From NCBI GenBank assembly GCA_900768795.1, contig CAAGEH010000017.1, forward strand, positions 30,328 through 94,327: DNA of 64,000 nt. Reading direction: 5' to 3'. The position numbers and the translations under genes are program-made. Source of the stretch: an uncultured Collinsella sp. (lineage in GTDB: Bacteria > Actinomycetota > Coriobacteriia > Coriobacteriales > Coriobacteriaceae). A model generated the notes under the pieces. It was given only the letters and a program-made list of their open reading frames with translations, was not told where the DNA came from and made no database searches. Positions 15,741-24,102 of this stretch are shown here, in pieces (position 1 is the first letter of the stretch; every line of letters starts with the position of its first letter).

Positions 15741-16412
15741 GTGCTATCAATGGTTGCTTTTCACACCGCGTATGATCTCGCGTATATTTTTGAGCTGCCC
15801 GTTCCTTGGTTTACATCGGGACCGGTTCAGGATATTTGGCGTAACTCGATAAGCTGGACGTTCTTGTTCTTAGCAGGCTGGATGTGTGCTTATTCCCGAA
15901 ATAACTTCAAACGCGCAATTCGATATGGAGCCTTTGCCATTCTGATATGGTTTGCAACGACACTCGCAGCAGTCGATACACCTATTAATTTTGGAATCAT
16001 TTACTGCATGAGCGTCTCCACACTGTTAGCAGCATTACTTCGTCATGTTACCAAAGGTAAACTCAACTCAAAATCCTGCTTAATAGCAGCTGCGGCGTGT
16101 CTTGTATTGTTTTTTGCAACATACGGGCTCTTCAAACAGACGTATGCAACCGAGTATCTTGCCTGGCTCGGTTTTCCATCATCCTCATTTGCTTCAGGCG
16201 ATTATTATCCTCTTATACCGTTTTCGTTTATGTATCTATGCGGGGCCTTTGCCCATGGATATTGGATAAAGGCCCATCAGGACCAATACCCTACCATCCT
16301 CAAGACAATTACAAGCAAACCTATCGAATGGATAGGAAGACACAGTTTATTGATTTATGCTCTGCATCAACCGCTTATACTGTTGATTTTGCAGATAGTA
16401 ATTAGTCGATAG
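15741..16412 (+). CDS. DUF1624/HGSNAT-like membrane acyltransferase, N-terminus probably frameshifted
   Basis: A polytopic membrane protein of the heparan-alpha-glucosaminide N-acetyltransferase-like (DUF1624) family, 223 residues from GTG 15741. About seven hydrophobic helices are visible, with LMVAFH-like LSMVAFHTAYDLAYIF at the start and IGRHSLLIYALHQPLI at the end. Bases 15702-15740, in the same frame, encode NGVHALDVLRGLT, the conserved start of this family, but no start codon lies in that frame. GTG 15679 gives MNTVSSDK and would join it if the run AAAA (15700-15703) had one more A. Substrate unknown. The 3' end overlaps hflX. Confidence 0.72.
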   Translation: MLSMVAFHTAYDLAYIFELPVPWFTSGPVQDIWRNSISWTFLFLAGWMCAYSRNNFKRAIRYGAFAILIWFATTLAAVDTPINFGIIYCMSVSTLLAALLRHVTKGKLNSKSCLIAAAACLVLFFATYGLFKQTYATEYLAWLGFPSSSFASGDYYPLIPFSFMYLCGAFAHGYWIKAHQDQYPTILKTITSKPIEWIGRHSLLIYALHQPLILLILQIVISR

Positions 16413-17709
16413 TATCTGCATCGTACTCATACATATTTCCGTATGCGTTAGAAAGAAAACGCGGCAACTTTGCCAGAACGATATATCCGCAATCAGCATA
16501 CTCTTCCGTGATGATCTGAGCATACCTGTGAATCTGATCGATAGCGGCACCATCACGATATGGAATCTTAAGCTGCATAAGAACGTCCTGCGAGGATGCT
16601 TCTAACGTCAATCTATCAAGTAGCGAGGCTAATCCGAAACCTGTTGAGGCGGAAAATAAAATCGCATCGGGATAACGAGCGGAAATGGACTTCCGTTTAG
16701 CATCACCCAATAGATCGACCTTATTCAACACCGTAATCATCGGCTTATTATCTGCTCCTATCTGTTTAAGCACATCCATAACTGCCTCTATTTGAAACGA
16801 AGCATCTGCGTCCGATATATCAACAACCAAGAGAATCAAATCGCTGTCGAGCACTTCGGAAAGCGTTGATTTGAATGCATCAACCAGTCCATGAGGAAGT
16901 TTACGAATAAAGCCAACCGTATCAGTAACGGTTACCTCCCTGCCACCGGGTAAAACGAGATTGCGAGTGGTCGGATCAAGCGTCGCAAATAATTTATCCT
17001 CGGCATGAACGGAAGCTCCCGTAACGGCATTAAGCAGGCTCGATTTTCCCGCATTAGTGTAACCGGCAAGAGCAATACGGAATGCCGGAGAGAGATTTCG
17101 AGCTTAGGACTGCGTCGACCTCCGTTTTTCGACCTCATCGATTTGAGATTTCAAACTGCTGATCTTATTTCTAATTAACCTGCGGTCTACCTCGAGCTGA
17201 CTTTCTCCTTGACCAAAACGAGAGCCAATTCCACCTCTTGTCTGCTCTTTTGCAAGGTGAGACCACATGCCTCTCAACCTGGGGAGAAGATACTGAAGTT
17301 GTGCAAGTTGAACCTGCAGTCTCCCCTCTTTGGTGCGGGCATGCTGACCAAAGATGTCCAAAATAAGTGCGGTTCTATCTAGAATTTTGACCGGCTCGCC
17401 TACAGCCTTTTCAAGATAGGACTGCTGGGATGGGGACAAATTGTCATCGAAGATAACAATATCGATATGCAACTGGTCAACAAGAGATTTCAGCTCTGCC
17501 ACCTTGCCGCTTCCTATGAAAGACCGAGGAATCGGCTTATCAAGCTTCTGGGTAAGACGCGCATAGGTAACCGCACCTGCCGTAGAAGCAAGTCTCCCGA
17601 GCTCATCAAGAGACTTTTCACAGGGCCACGAAGAATTCCGCGTTTCCACACCGACAAGAATCGCTCGCTCCGGTTTCGGAGCAGTAGAAAACGGTTTAAA
17701 TCGCGCCAT
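16402..17709 (-). pseudogene. hflX: GTPase HflX, interrupted by an in-frame TAA
   Basis: HflX is a ribosome-splitting GTPase that rescues stalled ribosomes. The first 201 codons encode the N-terminal domain and helical linker (FIGSGKVAELKSL, FDDNLSPSQQ, GIGSRFGQGESQLEVDRR), then TAA at 17104-17106 stops the frame. The same frame continues without interruption for 233 codons with the whole G domain (ALAGYTNAGKSSLL, DTVGFIRKLPH, LNKVDLL) and C-terminus. No start codon occurs before the P-loop, so the G domain is not made separately. The start ATG 17709 overlaps the miaA end. Either a nonsense mutation or a sequencing error. Confidence 0.88.
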
Positions 17710-18646
17710 AGTTCTTTTCCAAAGCATCGAGGATAAAGCAGGCGGCAGAGTTCGGATCGTTTTCATCCATAGAGATCCAAGTTATACGGCTATCGCGTTT
17801 AAACCAAGAAATCTGACGTTTGGCATAGTGTCGAGACCTACGCTTAATCAAATCAAGCGCCTCATCGAGGGTAGATTGCCCCTTGAGATAGGAGATAAGC
17901 TCTTTATATCCGATTGCCTGCATGGAGGTAAGTGCATCCTCATATCCAAGAGATACGAGTCGCTTTACCTCATCGAGTAGACCTGAATCGAACATTTCGT
18001 CCACGCGACGATCTATGCGCTCGTAAAGACGTTTACGGTCCATCGTGAGGCAGTAATAGAGCGTCTCATAATACGGTTTAATTTCGCTAAATGAAGCTTT
18101 CTGATCGGCATAGGAAATGCCCTCATCGTGCATTTCAAGAGCTCTAACAACTCTACGCGTGTTGTTGGGATGAATCTGCTCCGCGCTTTTAGGGTCAAGG
18201 TGCTTGAGATGCTCGTACAAACCTAAAGGACCGAGCTCATGTTCCATTTGCTTATAATGCGCCCGACGCGTATCGTCGATCTGACCTGAGGGGAAATCCC
18301 AATCATCAAGAGCGGCTCTCACGTACAGTCCGGTTCCCCCACAAACAACGGGGACGAGATGGTCATTAAGCAGACGATTGATTTCGAGACGCGCATGCTT
18401 TTGATAGAGCGCAGCAGAATAAGGAGTGCCCGGATCGACGATATCAACCATATCGAGCGGAGCCAGGCGCTCATCGATAGGAGTTTTAGCGGTGCCGATG
18501 TCCATGCCCCGATAGACTTGCATGGCGTCAGCGGAAACGACTTCGCTCGCTAAGCGCATGGCAACGATGTCAGCAGTAACGCTCTTACCGACAGCTGTAG
18601 GCCCCACTACGGCTACGACAGGTCCGCAAGCACCGGTAGGAATCAT
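17696..18646 (-). CDS. miaA: tRNA dimethylallyltransferase
   Basis: Transfers a dimethylallyl group to A37 of tRNAs reading UNN codons. The 316-residue protein has the P-loop VVGPTAVGKS, SADAMQVYRGMDIGTAKT, GGTGLYVRA, and the C-terminal RRSRHYAKRQISWFKRD. The ATG overlaps the miaB stop by 4 bp. MiaB acts next on the same base, and the two overlapping genes form a pathway pair. The 3' end overlaps the hflX start by 14 bp. Confidence 0.96.
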   Translation of the reverse strand: MIPTGACGPVVAVVGPTAVGKSVTADIVAMRLASEVVSADAMQVYRGMDIGTAKTPIDERLAPLDMVDIVDPGTPYSAALYQKHARLEINRLLNDHLVPVVCGGTGLYVRAALDDWDFPSGQIDDTRRAHYKQMEHELGPLGLYEHLKHLDPKSAEQIHPNNTRRVVRALEMHDEGISYADQKASFSEIKPYYETLYYCLTMDRKRLYERIDRRVDEMFDSGLLDEVKRLVSLGYEDALTSMQAIGYKELISYLKGQSTLDEALDLIKRRSRHYAKRQISWFKRDSRITWISMDENDPNSAACFILDALEKNYGAI

Positions 18647-20013
18647 CGAGGTTCGCCCGCAACAGTTCCAGAGAGATACCAGGTTTTAGCAAGGTCGACA
18701 TCAACATCGATGATTTTGCCAACCAAGTCGGCAACATCAACACCATCGGGAACGGGAGCATGGATCGTTTGATTTCTAGGGCTTTTACCCTGAAGAACCA
18801 GATCGTTCTTTTTAGAAGTGCCCTCGATAAGAGCGGGGACGACCGAATGGAGGAACTGCTGGTTATACTCGTGAGCCGTCGTTTCTACAACCTTCACGAG
18901 TCGGTTGAAACGATCCAAGATCACGTCATGAGGCGTGTTGTCGATTACCTTTGCGGCAGGAGTGCCCTCGCGCTTGGAATAGATAAACGTATAGGCTTGA
19001 GCGTATCTCACGGTTTCGGCGAGAGAGAGCGTCTGTTCAAAATCAGACTCAGTTTCGCCGGGGAAACCAACGATGATATCCGTCGACAGGGCGATGTCCG
19101 GCATCTTGGTTCGAACCATATCAACCAAGTGGAGATAGTCATCGCGTGTATATCGACGATTCATTTCTTTTAAGACACGGGTTGAACCGGATTGAACGGC
19201 AAGATGCAGCTGAGGCATAACGGCTTCGGTTTCGGCCATCGCGTCGATAGTCTCGGGCAGCAGGTCTTTAGGGTGAGAGGAGGTGAAAAAGATGCGCTCG
19301 ACACCCGTTTGACCGACTGCACGAAGCAAATCGGCAAAACGAGGCTTGCCGAATATGTCGCGACCGTAGGAATTAACATTCTGCCCTAATAGAGTAACTT
19401 CTCGAACGCCCATACGAACGAGACCGGTCACCTCATCAACGATTTCCTCAAAGGGACGGCTCTTTTCACGACCACGCACGTAAGGAACGATGCAGTACGA
19501 GCAAAAATTATTGCATCCGGTCATAATCGGAACCCATGCATGATACTGAGTGGCGCGATGCCAGGGCATTTCGGTTGCACTCGACGTATCGTGTTCAAGT
19601 GTTCTGACGTGGCATTCATCATTTTCAAATGCATCAGCTATGAGCTCGGCGACATGGGCAATGGAATGTGTTCCGAAAATAACATCAACGTTGTCGACGT
19701 TTTTTAGCAATCCCCTGCCATCGCGCTGGGCAATGCAGCCGCCAACAGCAACAACACGCTTACCGGACGGAGGGGCTGGAAGACTTTTACAGGAATTGCA
19801 CTGACCGTAAAGACGTGTGTCTGCGGCCTCGCGCACACAGCACGTCATGAAAACGACGATATCGGCATCGGAGCGATCGGCAACCTCGAGACAACCGTAT
19901 GAATCGAGCAGTCCGCTCACGCGCTCGGAGTCGTGGAGATTCATCTGGCAGCCAAAGGTGCGAATAAAGTAGGTTTTACCTGCAAGAACAGAACGAATTG
20001 TATTTTGAGACAT
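18643..20013 (-). CDS. miaB: tRNA-2-methylthio-N6-dimethylallyladenosine synthase
   Basis: Radical-SAM methylthiotransferase that converts i6A37 to ms2i6A37. The 456-residue protein has an N-terminal UPF0004 domain with Cys residues in TFGCQMN, MTCCVRE and GGCIAQ (auxiliary cluster), the radical-SAM motif GCNNFCSYCIVPYVRGRE, and a C-terminal TRAM domain. It follows spoVS at 18 bp and overlaps miaA. It is one of three methylthiotransferases in this window, with RimO and MtaB. Confidence 0.96.
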   Translation of the reverse strand: MSQNTIRSVLAGKTYFIRTFGCQMNLHDSERVSGLLDSYGCLEVADRSDADIVVFMTCCVREAADTRLYGQCNSCKSLPAPPSGKRVVAVGGCIAQRDGRGLLKNVDNVDVIFGTHSIAHVAELIADAFENDECHVRTLEHDTSSATEMPWHRATQYHAWVPIMTGCNNFCSYCIVPYVRGREKSRPFEEIVDEVTGLVRMGVREVTLLGQNVNSYGRDIFGKPRFADLLRAVGQTGVERIFFTSSHPKDLLPETIDAMAETEAVMPQLHLAVQSGSTRVLKEMNRRYTRDDYLHLVDMVRTKMPDIALSTDIIVGFPGETESDFEQTLSLAETVRYAQAYTFIYSKREGTPAAKVIDNTPHDVILDRFNRLVKVVETTAHEYNQQFLHSVVPALIEGTSKKNDLVLQGKSPRNQTIHAPVPDGVDVADLVGKIIDVDVDLAKTWYLSGTVAGEPR

Positions 20014-20031
20014 ATCTTTTTCTATCGAGAT

Positions 20032-20352
20032 TTAAGCAACCGTTTGAGTATCGGAGGCAATGTTAACCGGATCGTTGGAGGCGCGGGAAATCTGATGAAC
20101 ATAAATTGAGAGACGAATCGCGGTACGAGATTCACCATTAATGACGATATCTGAAAAAATAGGAGCACAGGAGATATCAAAACCGGTGGGAATGAGAAAT
20201 CCGCGAGCGATTGCAATAGCTTTGATCGCCTGATTAACTGCGCCGGCTCCAACGCACTGCATATTTACAGGCACGCCGTCTTTAACCATTCCAGCAATGG
20301 CACCCGCTACGGATGCAGGCGACGATTTGCTCGAAACTTTAAGGCAATCCAT
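20032..20352 (-). CDS. spoVS: Stage V sporulation protein S (SpoVS) family
   Basis: A 106-residue protein of the small SpoVS family, an Alba-like fold. Visible family features are LKVSSKSSPASVAGAIAG, AVNQAIKAIAIARGFL, FSDIVINGESRTAIRLSI. B. subtilis SpoVS affects sporulation and division, but the family is also found in non-spore-formers such as Thermus. Two adjacent ATG codons exist (20355 and 20352); the second gives better spacing (6 bp) from GGAG. The order rny, other gene, spoVS, miaB resembles B. subtilis. Confidence 0.9.
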   Translation of the reverse strand: MDCLKVSSKSSPASVAGAIAGMVKDGVPVNMQCVGAGAVNQAIKAIAIARGFLIPTGFDISCAPIFSDIVINGESRTAIRLSIYVHQISRASNDPVNIASDTQTVA

Positions 20353-20444
20353 CATTTACTCCAACGTTGGTAGTGCAATAAGCGTGCGTATAAATTTTAA
20401 ACATCAAGTTTAACTTTACTCTATGAACGGCAAAGCAACAAGAT

Positions 20445-21527
20445 TCACTCTTCCTTATCAAGATCGAGCGTAATCGTGATTTTGTTGGAAGCGATTTTTA
20501 TTTTCGGGTCCGAGGAAAGATTGACGTAATACCGCTCTGCGATGTCAGCAAACGAGCGTTCGATAGACCGGGAGAACGAGGAAAGATCTTCTTGAGAAAT
20601 ATGAAGTCCACGGCGATCTTTAGTCAAATCAACACTGCGGTGCTTAACAGAGCGTTTTCGTTCCTTGAAAAGTTTTGAAGAAACGCTGGGAAGCGGAGAT
20701 ATCTGACCGCACAAGATGCGATGAGCGGTTCGTTCCGAGATTTGAATACCGATGCTCTGAGCAATTTCTATAAAGTCAGAAGCATCGGAAGCAAAGGCCA
20801 GTCTATCGCAAACGGGCAATGAGTCGGCAGAATCAATAAAAAGGATCTGAGATGTGTCAACCGATTCTTTTGCACGGTCAAAAAGCGTCGCGGCTATTTC
20901 AGACGGTGAACCAAGGTAAACATCGCAGGAACGCCGGTCCTCAAGAGCGAACTCGCATACCGTGCGGTTGATGTTATGAGGGCCTTTAGAGCATACGAAT
21001 TTGCCATTTTCGTCTTTTTCTGCAACGGGCCAAGTCGATTGATCTGCTCGTTCATTAAGCACGGAAGTATCGATCGTTACCGAAAAAACAGTACCCATTT
21101 CAGCGGAGCTTGAAACGATATGGATATCGTCAACGTTCTGCCTAATGGAAAACAGCGCCATACCGCGACCGTGAACGCCCCATCTATCCATCTTCATTGA
21201 TTCAAGCTTGGATGTCACACGGGCATCGAATATATGCTCTTGCATATCCTGGGGAACACCCGAGCCGTTATCAAAAATGAGTAGCTGACGCACGTCTCCT
21301 GTCTTTTGAGTCGCGAGAAAAATCTGAGAGGCCCCAGCGTCGCGTGCGTTTCTCAAAAGCTCGATAACGATGTCTTCCACATGCTGAATGTCATGTTTAG
21401 CCTGACGTCGTTCGGCCTCAGAAACACGGAGGCGGACAAACCCCTCGCCGAGATTCTCCTCGACGCGAAGATTGCCCTCCCCCGTCATGGAAGCAACGAA
21501 TGAAATGAGCTCGTTAGCCTCTGCCAT
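20445..21527 (-). CDS. GHKL-superfamily ATPase with MutL-like motifs
   Basis: A 360-residue protein. Its N-terminal ATPase domain has IELLRNARDAGA (E56, N60), FDNGSGVP (D86 to G90), TSKL (105-108) and GVHGRGMALFSI (117-128). The spacing of these motifs resembles MutL (ELxxNxxDAGA, DNGxG, HATSKI, GFRGEAL) more than histidine kinases. There is no phospho-acceptor domain and no recognisable MutL C-terminal domain; the C-terminal 200 residues are unassigned. It lies 2 bp after rny and before spoVS, the place held by ymdB in B. subtilis. Function unknown. Confidence 0.8.
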   Translation of the reverse strand: MAEANELISFVASMTGEGNLRVEENLGEGFVRLRVSEAERRQAKHDIQHVEDIVIELLRNARDAGASQIFLATQKTGDVRQLLIFDNGSGVPQDMQEHIFDARVTSKLESMKMDRWGVHGRGMALFSIRQNVDDIHIVSSSAEMGTVFSVTIDTSVLNERADQSTWPVAEKDENGKFVCSKGPHNINRTVCEFALEDRRSCDVYLGSPSEIAATLFDRAKESVDTSQILFIDSADSLPVCDRLAFASDASDFIEIAQSIGIQISERTAHRILCGQISPLPSVSSKLFKERKRSVKHRSVDLTKDRRGLHISQEDLSSFSRSIERSFADIAERYYVNLSSDPKIKIASNKITITLDLDKEE

Positions 21528-21529
21528 AG

Positions 21530-23080
21530 TTATTTAGCGATATCGACTGCGCGGCTCTCGCGAATCACGACAACACGTACCTGACCGGGATACTCCATCT
21601 CTTCCTCAATCTGATGCGCAATGTCATGAGCGAGAACGGTTGCCTCAGAATCGGAAATCTTATCCGGTTGGACCATGACGTGCACCTCGCGGCCAGCCTG
21701 CATAGCATACGTGCGGTCCACGCCCTCGTGGGCGTTGGCGATCTCCTCGAGTTTCTCGAGGCGCTTGATGTAATTTTCTGCTGACTCGCGACGAGCGCCG
21801 GGCCTCGAAGCGGATACAGCATCGGCAGCCTGGACAAGAACATCGAGTACGGTATCGGGATCAACATCGGCGTGATGGGCCTCGATAGCGTGAACGATAA
21901 CGGGTTTCTCGCCGTAGCGACGGGCGAGCTCAGCTCCGATAACGGCATGGGGACCCTCGACCTCATGGTCGATAGCCTTGCCGAGGTCATGAAGAAGACC
22001 CGCGCGCTTTGCGGTAACGATATCAACGCCGAGCTCGGATGCCATCACGCCGCAGAGCTCGGACACCTCAAGGCTGTGTTGAAGTACATTTTGACCGAAC
22101 GACGTGCGATAACGAAGCGCACCGAGCGTCTTGATGATCTCAGGATGCAAATCATGAATGCCCATATCGAAGGCAGCCTGCTCGCCAGCTTCCTGGACGC
22201 GCTGGGAGACAAGGTCGGAAGCCTTTTGATACATCTCCTCGATGCGGGCAGGATGAATGCGTCCGTCGGCGATAAGGTTCTCAAGAGCGACGCGAGCGGT
22301 CTCACGGCGAACCGGATCAAAGCTGGAAAGCGTAACGGTCTCCGGAGTGTCATCGATAACGAGATTAACGCCTGAAACCTGCTCGAAGGTGCGAATGTTA
22401 CGACCCTCACGGCCGATGATACGACCCTTCAAATCGTCGGAGGGAATGTGCACAGAAGTAACCGTGACCTCGGCAGTATGGTCGGCAGCACAGCGCTGAA
22501 TCGCAAGTGAGAGAATCTGCTGGGCCTTCTTTTGGCACTCGGCCTTAACCTGTTGCTCGGAATCGCGAATGATCGAGGCTGCCTCATGGGTGACCTCGCC
22601 CTTCACCTTATCGAGAAGCTCTTTATGAGCATCGTCGCGCGTAAGCTCGGAAATACGCTCGAGCTCGGCTGTTTGCTTGGTATAAATCTCATCGAGCTCG
22701 CGCGAGCGCTTCTCAACCTGTCCAGCCTGACTCGACAGCTGATGCTCGCGTTTGTCGAGTGCATCATTACGACGATCGAGAGATTCCTCGCGTTGCATGA
22801 CGCGATTCTCGAGCGCGCGAAGTTCCTTTTTGCGCTGCTTTTCTTCAGCCTCAGCGGACTGCTTGTGCTGAATAATCTCTTCTTTCGCCTCAAGCAGAGC
22901 CTCTTTTTTTAGTGTCTCTGCCGTGCGCTTTGCGTCTCCGATAACAGTTTCCGCTTCACGATGAGCTGATTCGATCTTCGAATCAGCTTCGCGCAGGCTG
23001 CTCTGTTTCGAGGCGCGCATGAATACGATGGCGACGATGATGCCGAGTACGACACCAGCGATTGCGAATCCAACCTCCAT
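21530..23080 (-). CDS. rny: Ribonuclease Y
   Basis: Membrane-anchored endoribonuclease that starts mRNA decay. The 516-residue protein has an N-terminal membrane helix (VGFAIAGVVLGIIVAIVFM), a long coiled coil to about residue 190, a KH domain (GRIIGREGRNIRTFEQVSGV), an HD domain (RAGLLHDLGKAID, EAHHAD) and the conserved C-terminus. It has its own promoter at 23222-23250. With RNase J and PNPase in the same window, the main RNA-decay enzymes of this cell are visible. Confidence 0.96.
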   Translation of the reverse strand: MEVGFAIAGVVLGIIVAIVFMRASKQSSLREADSKIESAHREAETVIGDAKRTAETLKKEALLEAKEEIIQHKQSAEAEEKQRKKELRALENRVMQREESLDRRNDALDKREHQLSSQAGQVEKRSRELDEIYTKQTAELERISELTRDDAHKELLDKVKGEVTHEAASIIRDSEQQVKAECQKKAQQILSLAIQRCAADHTAEVTVTSVHIPSDDLKGRIIGREGRNIRTFEQVSGVNLVIDDTPETVTLSSFDPVRRETARVALENLIADGRIHPARIEEMYQKASDLVSQRVQEAGEQAAFDMGIHDLHPEIIKTLGALRYRTSFGQNVLQHSLEVSELCGVMASELGVDIVTAKRAGLLHDLGKAIDHEVEGPHAVIGAELARRYGEKPVIVHAIEAHHADVDPDTVLDVLVQAADAVSASRPGARRESAENYIKRLEKLEEIANAHEGVDRTYAMQAGREVHVMVQPDKISDSEATVLAHDIAHQIEEEMEYPGQVRVVVIRESRAVDIAK

Positions 23081-23221
23081 GCTGTCTCCTTGTCTTAAGT
23101 CTACAAATCAAGTCCAATGAACCCAGACATTTGCATGGATTGGTCACATAGTATGAAATAGAAAACTAATACATATCAATCTCATCACAGATGAGTCAAA
23201 TCACATTACAAATGTAATTTA

Positions 23222-23250
23222 ATGTTACGTTTACATCGTGTTTATGTCAA
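23222..23250 (-). promoter_or_regulatory. Promoter of the rny operon
   Basis: On the minus strand TTGACA (23250-23245), a 17-bp spacer and TAACAT (23227-23222) predict a start near 23215 and a leader of about 135 nt. A palindrome ATTACA-AA-TGTAAT (23205-23218) sits on the predicted start and could be an operator. The rest of the 342-bp gap 23081-23422 holds no gene. Confidence 0.65.
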
Positions 23251-23303
23251 TAAACGTGAGATGACAGGCATTAAGTGCATTGGGATATCGTAAAGATTCT
23301 CAT

Positions 23304-23335
23304 TAAAAAAAGAGCAGTTGGAAGCCGCTTTTTAT
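23304..23335 (-). terminator. Intrinsic terminator after recX
   Basis: On the minus strand a short stem AGCGG / CTGCT with loop CTTCCAA is flanked by A and T runs and ends in CTTTTTTT. It precedes the rny promoter. Confidence 0.6.
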
Positions 23336-23362
23336 ATAGATGTCACTCGAGAGTAAGAAGTT

Positions 23363-23396
23363 ATCGGCCTTCAACATACGATGATTGAAGGCCGAT
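23363..23396. other. Perfect 12-bp stem-loop downstream of recX
   Basis: ATCGGCCTTCAA and TTGAAGGCCGAT with a 10-nt loop, 26 bp after the recX stop. It lacks a U-tract and is followed by the terminator at 23304-23335, so it may stabilise the recA-recX mRNA 3' end. Confidence 0.6.
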
Positions 23397-23422
23397 GATC
23401 TGATACAGGCAAATTCATTAAG

Positions 23423-24097
23423 CTAATCTTGCGATAACTTTTCTCTTACTGCGTCGGCAGCGATTCGATAGTCAAAACCCTTCGAAACAAGGAAACGAAT
23501 GAGCTTGTCGCGAGGATTTTTTTCAGGGACCGTCTTTCTATCAAGAAGAGTTCTGCATCTATCGAGATCATCGTCAGCATCGAAAAAGGCATCGGGATAT
23601 CCCTCTATAGCATCAACTGATATGCCCTTGTTTCTAAGTTCAAGCTCAATCTTGCGTTTCCCCCAGCCTCGTCTTTTTCGGGACTCGATGAATACCGTCG
23701 AAAACCGCTTGTCATCAAGAAGGCCTAATTCAATGCAACGATTGACGGCCATTTCGGACGTATCAACCCTGAATCCAATCTGCTGCAGCTTATCCCTACA
23801 TTCTTTTGTCGAGCAATCACGGCGTGATAGCATCTCCCCAATGTAAGAAACAGCCGATTTTTGCTCATAATTGCGAAGAGCATCAAGATAGTCATCATAG
23901 CTACAGGGAATCCGAACGGGATCCTTAATCAAGACGCGGGCAACGCGGATCGGCGTCTCAAGTTCCCAAACGTCGTCACCCTGTTCGAAATGCAACTGTA
24001 TCTTGGCGCGCGGTTTTCGAAATTTGCTCCCCAGCGGAGTCGATGACTCATGCTTGCCGGGGAGCTCGATATCCACCTGTGTGACTTCGGAATCCAA
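23423..24097 (-). CDS. recX: Regulatory protein RecX
   Basis: Modulates RecA filament activity. The 224-residue protein has three-helix RecX repeats in the second half (AVSYIGEMLSRRDCSTKECRD, RFSTVFIESRKRRGWGKRKI, RDKLIRFLVSKGFDYRIAADAV). The N-terminal 80 residues are a less conserved extension. The start appears to be TTG at 24097, 5 bp after recA, so it is co-transcribed with recA under LexA control. Confidence 0.88.
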   Translation of the reverse strand: MDSEVTQVDIELPGKHESSTPLGSKFRKPRAKIQLHFEQGDDVWELETPIRVARVLIKDPVRIPCSYDDYLDALRNYEQKSAVSYIGEMLSRRDCSTKECRDKLQQIGFRVDTSEMAVNRCIELGLLDDKRFSTVFIESRKRRGWGKRKIELELRNKGISVDAIEGYPDAFFDADDDLDRCRTLLDRKTVPEKNPRDKLIRFLVSKGFDYRIAADAVREKLSQD

Positions 24098-24102
24098 AAC
24101 AG

